Assembly (NCBI GenBank): GCA_027030485.1
Contig: JALVEY010000046.1
Coordinates: 1-33,873, forward strand
Origin: Persephonella sp.
GTDB taxonomy: Bacteria; Aquificota; Aquificia; Aquificales; Hydrogenothermaceae
Direction: 5' to 3'
DNA length: 33,873 nucleotides
Part shown: piece by piece, positions 8,242-17,388 of the stretch
Layout: each line of letters begins with the position of its first letter
Numbering within the stretch: position 1 is the stretch's first letter
Program-made: the position numbers and the translations under genes
The notes under the pieces: model-generated
The model's database searches: none
The model's input: only the letters and a program-made list of their open reading frames with translations
Told to the model about the DNA's origin: nothing

Positions 8242-9553
8242 GGATTTCCCTTTCTATTCTCAGATTAATCCTTAACGAGAGATTTTCTTTATCTTCCTGA
8301 ATGTTTTTTTGGATATTTTTATACCTTCTTAAGATTTCATTTATCTTTAGTTTAAAGCTAAGCATATCACTCAGGCTGCTAAAATTCTGCTCCGAAAAAA
8401 TCTGTATGATCTGTCTGTTATCCTTATTTTCTATGGTTATCATTTTTTCATTAAGAACTTCAAAAATTGATGGCATCTGATCAAAAACAAAAACAGGATT
8501 TAGATCTTCTGACTTTTCAAACTTTTTTATGTAATTTATAAAATAACCAAGCTCATCTTTGCTGATTTTTTTATTTATAAATGATATTTTTTTCTGAATA
8601 GCCTTTTTCAAATCAGAAAGCTGGTTTTCTTTTTCTTTTATACCTGCGTAAACTGTAAAAATCCCTATAGATAGCAATATAATAAGAAATATTGAGAATA
8701 AAGACAAAAATTTTGATATACCTTTAAGTGCTTTTTCCTTTTTTATTATAGAAGGTGTAAAATCAAAATTTTTATTGAGCAATGCTGTACCTACAGGTAT
8801 TAGATATTCCATAAAGTCTTCCTGGGAGATACCCGAAATGAAAGTTTCCACAGAAGGTATTTTAATTTTTAGATTTGTTAATTTTTCGCAAAGTTTAAGT
8901 AATTGAGGGTCTGATGCAGCTTTTCCTGAAATAACTATACTTTCCACATTTATCCTTTTGGTTTGGACTGTAAAAACATAAGTCATATTAAAGTTTTCAT
9001 AATATATATTTGTTAGATCTTTCAATTCTGTTATCTCAGGTAAAGGTATTGATCTAACATATAATATGTCATCTCCCTTTGAAACTGTAATCAGAGCTTT
9101 TTCTGTATCCCCATAGAAATGGAAACAGGTTTTGTTTCCACAGATCTTTTTTGAAATAGGGGCAAGTGAAAAAATATCAACTGTGAAAAGCTCTATATTG
9201 TAAGGATTTTCATTCACTAAGTCTATAGTTTCAAAAAATTTATCTGTTGGTATTCCGTAAACATCAAATAAAGTCTCGTTTTCTGAAATTCTTTCCTTTT
9301 TTAAAATAACAAATGAGTAATTTTTTCCCTCTTCTAATAGGGCTGACATCCTTGATTTTAAGAGGATCTGTACTGTCTCTTCATCATCTATTTCTGGAAG
9401 AACAATACTTGAATAAATGATGTCAGGGAAAAAAATAGAGACACGAAGTTTTGATGATTTTTTATCAAAAGAAAAAAAGCTTAGTTTTTCTTTAAGGTGG
9501 ACTGTTAGTCCTTTTCTTATATTTTTGCCTATTTCCACCGAATAGATTTTCAT
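8228..9553 (-). CDS. MshI/GspL-like pilus assembly protein (PilM-like N-half, TM and PilN-like C-half)
   Basis: N-terminal actin-like PilM features (LPEIDDEETVQILLKSRM...; VPVGTALLN-like YLIPVGTALLN), then TM FLSLFSIFLIILLSIGIFTVYAG and a coiled-coil periplasmic segment; first gene of the operon. Confidence 0.7.
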   Translation of the reverse strand: MKIYSVEIGKNIRKGLTVHLKEKLSFFSFDKKSSKLRVSIFFPDIIYSSIVLPEIDDEETVQILLKSRMSALLEEGKNYSFVILKKERISENETLFDVYGIPTDKFFETIDLVNENPYNIELFTVDIFSLAPISKKICGNKTCFHFYGDTEKALITVSKGDDILYVRSIPLPEITELKDLTNIYYENFNMTYVFTVQTKRINVESIVISGKAASDPQLLKLCEKLTNLKIKIPSVETFISGISQEDFMEYLIPVGTALLNKNFDFTPSIIKKEKALKGISKFLSLFSIFLIILLSIGIFTVYAGIKEKENQLSDLKKAIQKKISFINKKISKDELGYFINYIKKFEKSEDLNPVFVFDQMPSIFEVLNEKMITIENKDNRQIIQIFSEQNFSSLSDMLSFKLKINEILRRYKNIQKNIQEDKENLSLRINLRIEREIHEDR

Positions 9554-9608
9554 GATTATTTCATTTTACCAGCATAGTATAAAAATTATGAATTTTTTAA
9601 TTTAGTTA

Positions 9609-9626
9609 ACGATAATAAATTATCGT
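9609..9626. repeat. Perfect inverted repeat ACGATAAT-AA-ATTATCGT between divergent pilus operons
   Basis: 8-bp arms, 2-nt spacer, read directly; 34 bp upstream of the pilin ATG (9660). Confidence 0.85.
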
Positions 9627-9659
9627 AAAGGTGAAATAAATACTTAAAGGAGGATAATC

Positions 9660-10259
9660 ATGAAAAAGAACCAGAAGGGTTTCACATTGGTTGAGCTTGC
9701 TATAGTTCTTGTTATCATTGGTATTATTTTAGGTGCAGTGTTGAAGGGACAAGAACTTATAAAAAACGCAAAAGAAAAAAGACTTTACAATACGTATAGA
9801 GAGATAATAGCTGCGGTTAATACATACCTTGATAGGTACAACGCTCTTCCTGGAGATGATCCAAAGGCTGGAACAAGGTGGAGTGGACAGCCCAACGGAA
9901 ATGGAAATGGACAGATCGCCGGATTTAACTTTGCCTGTACCAACACCACAAACCAGGAAACATGCTATCTTTGGCAACATCTAAGAGTTTCAGGAATAAT
10001 AAATGGAAATCCCAGCGACAGAACAAATCCTAATCATCCATTTGGTGGAAAAGTGGCTATAGGTTGGACTACTTATAACGGTATAACAGATCACTGGATA
10101 GGATTTCAAAATGTTCCAGAAGAGATAGCCCTTTCCATAGATGAAAAATATGATGATGGTGTATACAATACAGGTTCTATAATATCAAGCGGAAGTACTG
10201 ATTATAATTTAAGTGATACTGCAGATGAAATAAGAGATCTTCGTTTTAAAGGATTTTAA
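9660..10259 (+). CDS. Type IV pilin (major pilin candidate)
   Basis: MKKNQKG|FTLVELAIVLVIIGIILGAVLKGQELIKNAK; strong RBS aaaggagg; first gene of the plus operon. Confidence 0.93.
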   Translation: MKKNQKGFTLVELAIVLVIIGIILGAVLKGQELIKNAKEKRLYNTYREIIAAVNTYLDRYNALPGDDPKAGTRWSGQPNGNGNGQIAGFNFACTNTTNQETCYLWQHLRVSGIINGNPSDRTNPNHPFGGKVAIGWTTYNGITDHWIGFQNVPEEIALSIDEKYDDGVYNTGSIISSGSTDYNLSDTADEIRDLRFKGF

Positions 10260-10267
10260 TTAAAAAA

Positions 10268-11938
10268 ATGGAAAGAAAACCTTTAGGCCAGCTCCTAAAG
10301 GAGCTTGGCTATATCACAGAAGAGCAGATTACTGTTGCTCTTGAGGTTCAGAGAATTAAAGGAGGGCTTTTCGGAGAAATTCTCCAACAGCTCTCCTTTG
10401 TTTCCCCGAGAGAAGTTGCTGAGGCAATTGCTAACCAGTCAGGAAAACCTTTTATTGATCTTTCCCAGTATCCACCTTCAAAAGATGCCCTTAAACTTAT
10501 AGACAAAAATATGGCAAAACAATTTCAAGTTGTACCATTTAGTATAGAAAATAATAAACTTTTTCTTGCGATGTCTAATCCATATGATCTAAACGCCATT
10601 GATATTGTTAAAAGAAGAACAAACCTTGAGATACAGATTTATGTCGCTGATACAGAAACATTATTAAAAACAATAGAGATTCAGTACTTTCTCCTTGAGA
10701 GACCTATTGATCAGGAGATAAAACAGATCATAGAAAGATCAAGGACAGGTGGAGCTGACATACCGAAGTTTGTTGAGCTTATAATAAACAACGCCATAAT
10801 AGAGAGGGCAACAGATATACATATCTCCCCTGAAGACCTTGCCTCACACATCTTTTTCAGAATAGATGGAATAATGAGGCATTATTATGCTTTTCCAAAA
10901 GAGATACATTCTCCTATCGTTTCAAGAATAAAGGTTCTTGCAGGTATGGATATAGCCGAACAGAGACTTCCTCAGGACGGCTCTTTTTCCCATGAGTTTT
11001 TTAATGAAACCTACGATATGAGGGTTTCATCAATACCTACAGCCTACGGTGAAAATGTAGTTATAAGGGTTTTATCCAAAAATCTTTCCCTTTTTAATCT
11101 GAGATCACTGGGCTTTGAGGAGGAAATACTAAAAAAATTAGAAGAAGAGTTTTTAAAGCCACAGGGTATAGTCCTTGTTACAGGTCCTACAGGATCAGGT
11201 AAAACTACCACTCTTTATGCTGCACTCAGAAGGATAAACGCCCTTAGAAGAAATATCCTTACTGTGGAAGATCCTATTGAGTATAAATTTCCCTTTATAA
11301 AACAGACACAGGTAAATGAAAAGGCAGGGTACACATTTGCAAGGGCTATAAGACACTTTTTAAGGCAAGATCCTGATGTTATCCTTGTAGGTGAAATAAG
11401 GGATGAGGAAACTGCCGAGATGGCAATGAGAGCATCCATTACAGGTCATTTAGTTTTATCCACATTGCATACAAATGATTCTGTAAGTGCTATTCCAAGA
11501 CTGATAGATATGAAAATAAAAGATTATATGGTTGCTTCCGGAGTTTCTGCAATAACAGCCCAGAGATTGGTAAGAAAAATCTGTCCTTTCTGTAAACAGG
11601 AGAGAATAGTCTCCGGCAAGGATTTACTTGATTTTGGGTTTGAAGAAGAACAGATAAAAAAATTTGGAAAAATAGAAAAAATAGAAGATCAGACAAAGAT
11701 CTACTATGGTAAAGGGTGTGAGCATTGTAAAGAAACAGGGTATCTTGGGAGAACAGTAATAGCTGAACTTCTTAAGATAGATCACGAAATAGCTGATCTT
11801 ATTGTAAAAGGTTCAACCCCCCTTTCAATTATGGAAAAAGCAAAACAAAAAGGTATGTGGACTTTAAAAGAGGATGGTCTTATCAAGATAATAAAAGGGA
11901 TAACAACCCCTGAAGAAGTTAAAAGGGTAGCAGGCTGA
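10268..11938 (+). CDS. GspE/PilB/MshE-type assembly ATPase
   Basis: Walker A GPTGSGKTTTLYAAL, DPDVILVGEIRDEETAEMAMRASITGHLVLSTLHTND, tetracysteine CPFC...CEHC; N-terminal MshEN-like domain. Confidence 0.97.
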   Translation: MERKPLGQLLKELGYITEEQITVALEVQRIKGGLFGEILQQLSFVSPREVAEAIANQSGKPFIDLSQYPPSKDALKLIDKNMAKQFQVVPFSIENNKLFLAMSNPYDLNAIDIVKRRTNLEIQIYVADTETLLKTIEIQYFLLERPIDQEIKQIIERSRTGGADIPKFVELIINNAIIERATDIHISPEDLASHIFFRIDGIMRHYYAFPKEIHSPIVSRIKVLAGMDIAEQRLPQDGSFSHEFFNETYDMRVSSIPTAYGENVVIRVLSKNLSLFNLRSLGFEEEILKKLEEEFLKPQGIVLVTGPTGSGKTTTLYAALRRINALRRNILTVEDPIEYKFPFIKQTQVNEKAGYTFARAIRHFLRQDPDVILVGEIRDEETAEMAMRASITGHLVLSTLHTNDSVSAIPRLIDMKIKDYMVASGVSAITAQRLVRKICPFCKQERIVSGKDLLDFGFEEEQIKKFGKIEKIEDQTKIYYGKGCEHCKETGYLGRTVIAELLKIDHEIADLIVKGSTPLSIMEKAKQKGMWTLKEDGLIKIIKGITTPEEVKRVAG

Positions 11939-13158
11939 TGAATTTTTACCTGATAGAGGCTATAAATAGAGAAGGAAAAAAACAAAAGAAAATACTTGAG
12001 GTAGATGTAGAGGAGGAACTTTTTCGTTTTCTGGAATTTTCCGGCCTCATACCTCTCAAAGTTAAAAAAGTCCCTTCATTTTACAGATACCTTAACATAA
12101 AAAAGTATTTTTACAGAATAAAGAGACAGGAAATCATAGAAACCCTTGAAAACCTTCATATTATAGTAAAATCGGGAATTCCTATTACAAACGGTCTTAT
12201 TGATATAGCAGAAGATACAGATAACCCGTCTTTAAAAGATATGCTTACAGATATAGCTTATCGTCTTCAAATGGGCTACACATTATCCAGAGCTTTTGAA
12301 CATTATCAAGAAACCTTTTCACCCATAGTTGTTTCCCTAATAAAAATTGGTGAAGAGACAGGTTCTTTAGATAAAACTCTGAAGGATGCTTCGGAACATC
12401 TGAAAAAGATTGAGGATATAAAATCTAAAACAAAGCAGGCTCTAATTTATCCTACATTTGCATTTTTTAGTGTGTTCGGTGCGATGATCTTCTGGCTAAT
12501 TTATGTATTGCCAAAAATAATTGATGCATTTAAAGATTTTAATATTAAACTACCTTTAACAACTATTTTTATAATGAATGTTTCTGATTTTACGAGGAAG
12601 TATTTTCTTGCTGTAGGTATTTTTGTTTTAATTTTAATTTTTTTAACAGGTTTAATTAGAAAGAAAAGTGATAGATTTAGATATGAAACAGATAAAGTTT
12701 TACTGAGACTTCCAGTTTTTGGATCTATAATAATGAACTTTAATTACGCCTTTTTCGCAGAATATATAAGGCTTATGCTGTCATCAGGGGTTCCTCTATA
12801 TCAGGCTCTTAACATAATGGAATCTTCTATAAAAAATATGGTATTTAAGACGGCTATTAAGAATACAAGGGAAAAAATAGAAAGGGGAAAGTCTTTTTCA
12901 GAATCCCTAAAGGAAGAAGGGGTTTTCTCCCCAATCATCATAAGAATGATAGCAATAGGTGAACAGGCAGGAAGACTTGACGAACAGCTAAACTATATAT
13001 CAAATTACTATTACAACAAGGTTGATTATCTGTCCCAGAACATAGCCAAGATGATAGAACCTATTGTGATAGGTATCGTAGGAGGGTTTATGCTAATAAT
13101 AATGCTGGGTCTTGTTGGTCCTATTTATGATCTCATCGCTGAAGTTTCAAAGATGTAG
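11938..13158 (+). CDS. GspF/PilC/MshG-type inner-membrane platform protein
   Basis: Two GspF repeats (LHIIVKSGIPITNGL...GYTLSRAFE; IRLMLSSGVPLYQALNIM...GKSFSESLKEEGVFSPIIIRMIAIGEQAGRLDE), three TMs. Confidence 0.96.
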   Translation: MNFYLIEAINREGKKQKKILEVDVEEELFRFLEFSGLIPLKVKKVPSFYRYLNIKKYFYRIKRQEIIETLENLHIIVKSGIPITNGLIDIAEDTDNPSLKDMLTDIAYRLQMGYTLSRAFEHYQETFSPIVVSLIKIGEETGSLDKTLKDASEHLKKIEDIKSKTKQALIYPTFAFFSVFGAMIFWLIYVLPKIIDAFKDFNIKLPLTTIFIMNVSDFTRKYFLAVGIFVLILIFLTGLIRKKSDRFRYETDKVLLRLPVFGSIIMNFNYAFFAEYIRLMLSSGVPLYQALNIMESSIKNMVFKTAIKNTREKIERGKSFSESLKEEGVFSPIIIRMIAIGEQAGRLDEQLNYISNYYYNKVDYLSQNIAKMIEPIVIGIVGGFMLIIMLGLVGPIYDLIAEVSKM

Positions 13159-13160
13159 TT

Positions 13161-13916
13161 ATGGGAAAAAAGATAGGTCTTGCCCTTTCAGGAGGAGCTG
13201 TTAGAGGTGCAGCACATATAGGAGTTCTTAAGGCACTTGAAGAGTTTGATCTAAAGCCTTCTATCCTTTCAGGATCAAGTGCAGGATCTATAGTATCTGT
13301 ATTTTATGGAGCAGGTTATACAGCCAAGGAAATAGAAGAAATTTTATTAAAAACAAACTTCCTTTCTTACCTTAAACCTTCTTTAGATTTTACATCCCTT
13401 TTTACTCTGGAAAAGTTAGACAGTTTTTTTAAAAAATATATAGATACGGAAGATCTCTCACACCTGAAAATACCTGTTTTTGTTTGTGCAACAAATATTA
13501 ATCTTGGTGTTCCTGAATACTTTAGCTCAGGAAATATATATAAAACTGTTTCTGCTTCATGTGCCTTACCTTTTATATTTAAGCCTGTCAAATTAGGAGA
13601 TTATATTTATATAGATGGTGGAGTTATGGATAATTTACCTGTTGAACCTCTTCTTGGGAAGGTTGATCTTATAATAGGATCAGAAGTAAATCCATTAGGT
13701 GAAGAGAAGAGTCTGAACAATCCATTTAGCATTTTATTGAGGAGCTTCTATCTTGCTGTAAGGTCAAATGTTGAGGCAAGAAAAAAATACTGCGATATTT
13801 TTATCCAGCCTCCTGAGCTAATAAGTATAGGACTTTTCTCAACATGGAAAATTAAAGAGGCTGTAGAGATAGGGTATAAATACTCTAAAAAAATCATACA
13901 GGAATTAATTTTATAA
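13161..13916 (+). CDS. Patatin-like phospholipase / RssA-NTE family esterase
   Basis: IGLALSGGAVRGAAHIGVL oxyanion motif, GSSAGS nucleophile elbow, YIDGGVMDNLPVEPL (DGG). Confidence 0.96.
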   Translation: MGKKIGLALSGGAVRGAAHIGVLKALEEFDLKPSILSGSSAGSIVSVFYGAGYTAKEIEEILLKTNFLSYLKPSLDFTSLFTLEKLDSFFKKYIDTEDLSHLKIPVFVCATNINLGVPEYFSSGNIYKTVSASCALPFIFKPVKLGDYIYIDGGVMDNLPVEPLLGKVDLIIGSEVNPLGEEKSLNNPFSILLRSFYLAVRSNVEARKKYCDIFIQPPELISIGLFSTWKIKEAVEIGYKYSKKIIQELIL

Positions 13917-14799
13917 CAAGGTCTCCCCTTTTCCCTGTGGTGTCCCTATATCCTCTGTTTTTTATTCTTATCTTAACAGGTTTTTCACTGGGCTCTACAG
14001 GAAGTCTTAATCTATTTCCCTCAATATCTGCAATACTTATAAATCCTCCTTCTGCAAGGGTTTCCTTTTTTATTTTGATCTCTGCTGTAAGATCAAGTTT
14101 TTTAAGTCTGAACTTTCCATTTTTTATTTTTATCTTCAGAATGAGATCCCCAGATTTTCCCCCGTTTATTCCTTCGTTTCCTCCACCTTCAACGACCACA
14201 CTCTGTCCATCTAAAACCCCTGCCGGTATCTTAATATTTTTTTTCTCAAGCTTTAGCGTTCTTCCTGAACCTCTGCAGACAGGACAGGGATTTTTTATTA
14301 CAAAACCCCTGCCGAAACACTCAAAACAGGGGATCTCAATAAAAGCCTTTTTTACCCTGCCTGATCCTCTGCATTTTTGACATTCTGTGATCCTTGAAAG
14401 AGAGGTTATGCCTCTGCCTGCACATTTTTCACATCTTACTTTTCTTTTGTATTTGATTGTTTTTACAGTTCCAAAATAACCCTCTTCCACAGAAAGGTTT
14501 ATCTTTATTGTAATCTTTTCTCCAGATACAGGTTTTGTATGAAATCCTAAGAAATCGGCAAGAATATCCCCTACTACTCTGCTGAAATCTTTTTTTTCAA
14601 AATTTTTGAGTGCTTTGTCATATTTCTTTCTTTTCTCAGGATCAATTAATGTGTTATAAGCATGAGTAATCTGTTTAAATATTTCTTGATGGTCTGAGTT
14701 TAAGTCAGGGTGGAACTGTTTTGCTTTTTTTCTGAACGCCTTTTTTATTTCTTCAGGGGTGGCATTCTTGCCAACCCCAAGTATTTTATAAAGATCCAT
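13894..14799 (-). CDS. dnaJ: Molecular chaperone DnaJ (four CxxCxGxG repeats, little or no G/F linker)
   Basis: J domain with HPD (FHPDLNS); CEKCAGRG, CQKCRGSG, CFECFGRG, CPVCRGSG; C-terminal substrate-binding domain. Confidence 0.95.
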   Translation of the reverse strand: MDLYKILGVGKNATPEEIKKAFRKKAKQFHPDLNSDHQEIFKQITHAYNTLIDPEKRKKYDKALKNFEKKDFSRVVGDILADFLGFHTKPVSGEKITIKINLSVEEGYFGTVKTIKYKRKVRCEKCAGRGITSLSRITECQKCRGSGRVKKAFIEIPCFECFGRGFVIKNPCPVCRGSGRTLKLEKKNIKIPAGVLDGQSVVVEGGGNEGINGGKSGDLILKIKIKNGKFRLKKLDLTAEIKIKKETLAEGGFISIADIEGNRLRLPVEPSEKPVKIRIKNRGYRDTTGKRGDLVIKLIPV

Positions 14800-15377
14800 C
14801 AGGTAATTTCTTCTCTCTCCTCTGGAGGAATTGCTACTATTACCTTTGCAGGTCTTATAGTTCTCCCTCGAAACTTATAGCCTGTCTGAATAACTTTTAT
14901 TATTTCGTTTGGTTCATGTTCTTTTGAGATCACCGTTTCAACAGCCTCATGTTCAAGTGGATTAAAGCCTGATGATGTATCTATCTTTTCTATTCCATGC
15001 TCCTGCAAAAAACTATAAAGCTGGTAATGTATCATCTGTATGCCTTTCATCAGTGCATTTATATCTGTTGTTTTTTGTGCACTTTCAAGGGCTTTTTCAA
15101 AGTTATCTATTATCTCCATAAAGCCTTTAGCAAGCCTTAAAGCTCCTTCTTCTTTTGCTTCCTCTTTTTCTTTTCTCATTCTAACTTTGTAATCCTCAAA
15201 CTCTTTCTGGAGGGATTGATAAAGCATACTGAGCCTTTTAGCCGCTTCTTCTGTTTTTTTGAGTTTTTCTTTTAACTGATTTATCTCCTGAGAAAGTATT
15301 TTGTTTTGTTCTAAACATTCTTCAATGGAAACTTCCTTTTCTTCCCTCTCTTCCTGCTTTTTTTCCTTTTCTTCCAT
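14799..15377 (-). CDS. grpE: Nucleotide exchange factor GrpE
   Basis: [17 protein letters not shown]... [34 protein letters not shown]...[23 protein letters not shown]; adjacent to dnaJ. Confidence 0.96.
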   Translation of the reverse strand: [192 protein letters not shown]

Positions 15378-15433
15378 TTATTCTACTCCTCCGTTTTTTT
15401 TATAATTTCTTCAAATATAGCCTTATTTCAAGC

Positions 15434-15973
15434 TCAAAGGAAGATTTCTTCACCGTAGGCGGTAAGATCTATAAACTCATCTGCTATCTCAATAAGTTCT
15501 TTTGCTGCTGTCTGCTTAAATGCTGCTATTTCTACTTTAACACCTTTTGTGTGCAGGTACCGAACAAGATCAACAAAATCCCCATCTCCACTTGCAAGAA
15601 TAGCAACATCTATTTTTTCTGCCAGAGATATAGCATCCATCGCAATTCCCATATCCCAGTCAGCTTTAACGGTAGTCCACAGATTTCCATTTTCATCAAG
15701 TCTTTTAAAAATTTTTGGCTCTTTTACCCTGACCTGATAACCGATATGTTTCAAAGTGTTAATAAATCCTTTTTGATCTACTCCTTGTAGCTTTACAAGA
15801 TATGCTATAGCTCTTATTAATATCCTGTCTGACACCACTTTGTAAAGGATGCTCTCAAAGTTTACCTTTCTATTAAAAGCGTCCCTTGCTGAATAATAAA
15901 GATTTTGTATATCTACAAAGACAGCAACCCTCTGGTTATTATATAACCTTTTGTTTTTTTCTTGATTGTACAT
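15434..15973 (-). CDS. NYN domain (LabA/DUF88-like) putative ribonuclease
   Basis: VAVFVDIQNLYYSAR..., WDMGIAMDAISLAEKIDVAILASGDGDFVDLVRYLHTKGVKVEIAAF: PIN-like acidic motifs. Preferred ATG at 15973 behind gggagaga; listed ORF starts at 15985. Confidence 0.9.
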   Translation of the reverse strand: MYNQEKNKRLYNNQRVAVFVDIQNLYYSARDAFNRKVNFESILYKVVSDRILIRAIAYLVKLQGVDQKGFINTLKHIGYQVRVKEPKIFKRLDENGNLWTTVKADWDMGIAMDAISLAEKIDVAILASGDGDFVDLVRYLHTKGVKVEIAAFKQTAAKELIEIADEFIDLTAYGEEIFL

Positions 15974-16032
15974 ATTCTCTCCCAAAAATTTAATGTAGAA
16001 TTATATTATAAGATCATTAACGGAGGTAAAAA

Positions 16033-16236
16033 ATGTCAAAGTCCGCAGTAAGGGCACAAAGATTTATGATGGGAACTCTTCTTTTGATAGCTATGATTTT
16101 GCTGAATGTTGGGCAAGATTGGGGTAAGTATATTGTTTACTTTATAATATTTATGCTTTATCTTTCAGCTTTTACAGGTTTTTGTCCATCAGATGCTATT
16201 TTTGAGAAGTTATTTGGAAAAAGGCAGACAACTTAA
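16033..16236 (+). CDS. DUF2892 (YgaP-like transmembrane) small membrane protein
   Basis: 67 aa, two hydrophobic segments ending GFCPSDAIFEKLFG, typical of DUF2892; RBS ggagg. Confidence 0.8.
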   Translation: MSKSAVRAQRFMMGTLLLIAMILLNVGQDWGKYIVYFIIFMLYLSAFTGFCPSDAIFEKLFGKRQTT

Positions 16237-17379
16237 ATGAAATTTTTGCATCTTTCTGATACCCATCTTGGGTATCACCAGTATGGTTTACAGGAAAGGG
16301 CCGCAGATTTTTTTGATGTTTTCAATGAAGCTGTTGATTTTGCCTTAGAGAAAAAAGTTGATTTTATTATACATACAGGGGATTTTTTTCATTCATCACG
16401 ACCTTCAAATCAGATTATTCTTCAAGGAATGGAAATACTGAAAAGATTGAAGGATGCAAAAATACCAGTATTTGTAATATCAGGAAATCATGATAGGGGA
16501 AGTCATGTAAGAGATGTATCTCCCTTAAAAATACTTCAACCTTTAGGGCTTAACCTGATAGATTCGGGAGTCTTAGAATATGAAGGTATATTTATTGGTG
16601 GATTAAAATACATATCAAAAGCTGGTTTAAAACAATTGGATTTTAGAGAGGTTCTTGAAAAATTTCTTGAAAAAATGGACGAAGGGTTTAAAATACTTAT
16701 GCTACATCAGGAATTTCAACCTTTTTTTCCAGACTCAAAACTGAACATGTTTTCAGACCTGCCAGAAGGCTTTGATTATGTTGGTATAGGTCATTACCAT
16801 GTCGCCCAGCCTCCCTCTTTAATAAATGGAGCTACCGTTGTTTACCCAGGATCAACAGAGTTTACAGCTTACAACGAAAAAGAGGAAGAAAAGGGAAAAG
16901 GGTTTTATATCATAGAAGTAGATAATAAAGAGTTGCGAACAAAATTTATTAAATTTCAAAGAAGAAGACCTTTTCTTTTTTACAGGTTTAATGAAGAAAA
17001 CAGTGAACAAATTCTTAAAAAAATAAAAGATGATCTTGAGAGAGGTCAGTATGTTAAAAAACCTGTTTTGATTTTAAAGGGTACAGTAAAGGATCTCAGC
17101 TATTCTGATATTAGACATTTAATGAAGAACGAAGGTATAACTGAAGAGAAATTCTTACACATGCAGGTAAACCTTGCAAAAGATCAGGTTGAAAATTCCC
17201 CAGAGCACACAATAATAGAACTTGAAGATAATCTGATAAAAAAAGAACTTCAAAAACTGATTGGAGACAAAGATCTTTCGGAAAAGGTAATAGAGCTTAT
17301 AGACCATTTAAAAACAATTGAAAATACAGATGAGGTAAAAAAACTCCTTAGGGAGAACCCTGAAATTCTGGATTTTTAG
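16237..17379 (+). CDS. sbcD: SbcD/Mre11-type DNA repair exonuclease
   Basis: MKFLHLSDTHLGYHQYGLQERAADFFDVF..., HTGDFFHSSRPS, VISGNHDRG, YVGIGHYHVAQ phosphoesterase motifs. Confidence 0.9.
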   Translation: MKFLHLSDTHLGYHQYGLQERAADFFDVFNEAVDFALEKKVDFIIHTGDFFHSSRPSNQIILQGMEILKRLKDAKIPVFVISGNHDRGSHVRDVSPLKILQPLGLNLIDSGVLEYEGIFIGGLKYISKAGLKQLDFREVLEKFLEKMDEGFKILMLHQEFQPFFPDSKLNMFSDLPEGFDYVGIGHYHVAQPPSLINGATVVYPGSTEFTAYNEKEEEKGKGFYIIEVDNKELRTKFIKFQRRRPFLFYRFNEENSEQILKKIKDDLERGQYVKKPVLILKGTVKDLSYSDIRHLMKNEGITEEKFLHMQVNLAKDQVENSPEHTIIELEDNLIKKELQKLIGDKDLSEKVIELIDHLKTIENTDEVKKLLRENPEILDF

Positions 17380-17388
17380 GAGAGTGTT

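Noticed and set aside
9729-9980. 83-aa minus-strand ORF inside the pilin gene
   Set aside because: Fully antisense to a clear pilin CDS, no RBS, no recognisable family.
13937-14380. 147-aa plus-strand ORF opposite dnaJ
   Set aside because: Proline/serine-rich translation typical of the antisense of a real gene; dnaJ is unequivocal.
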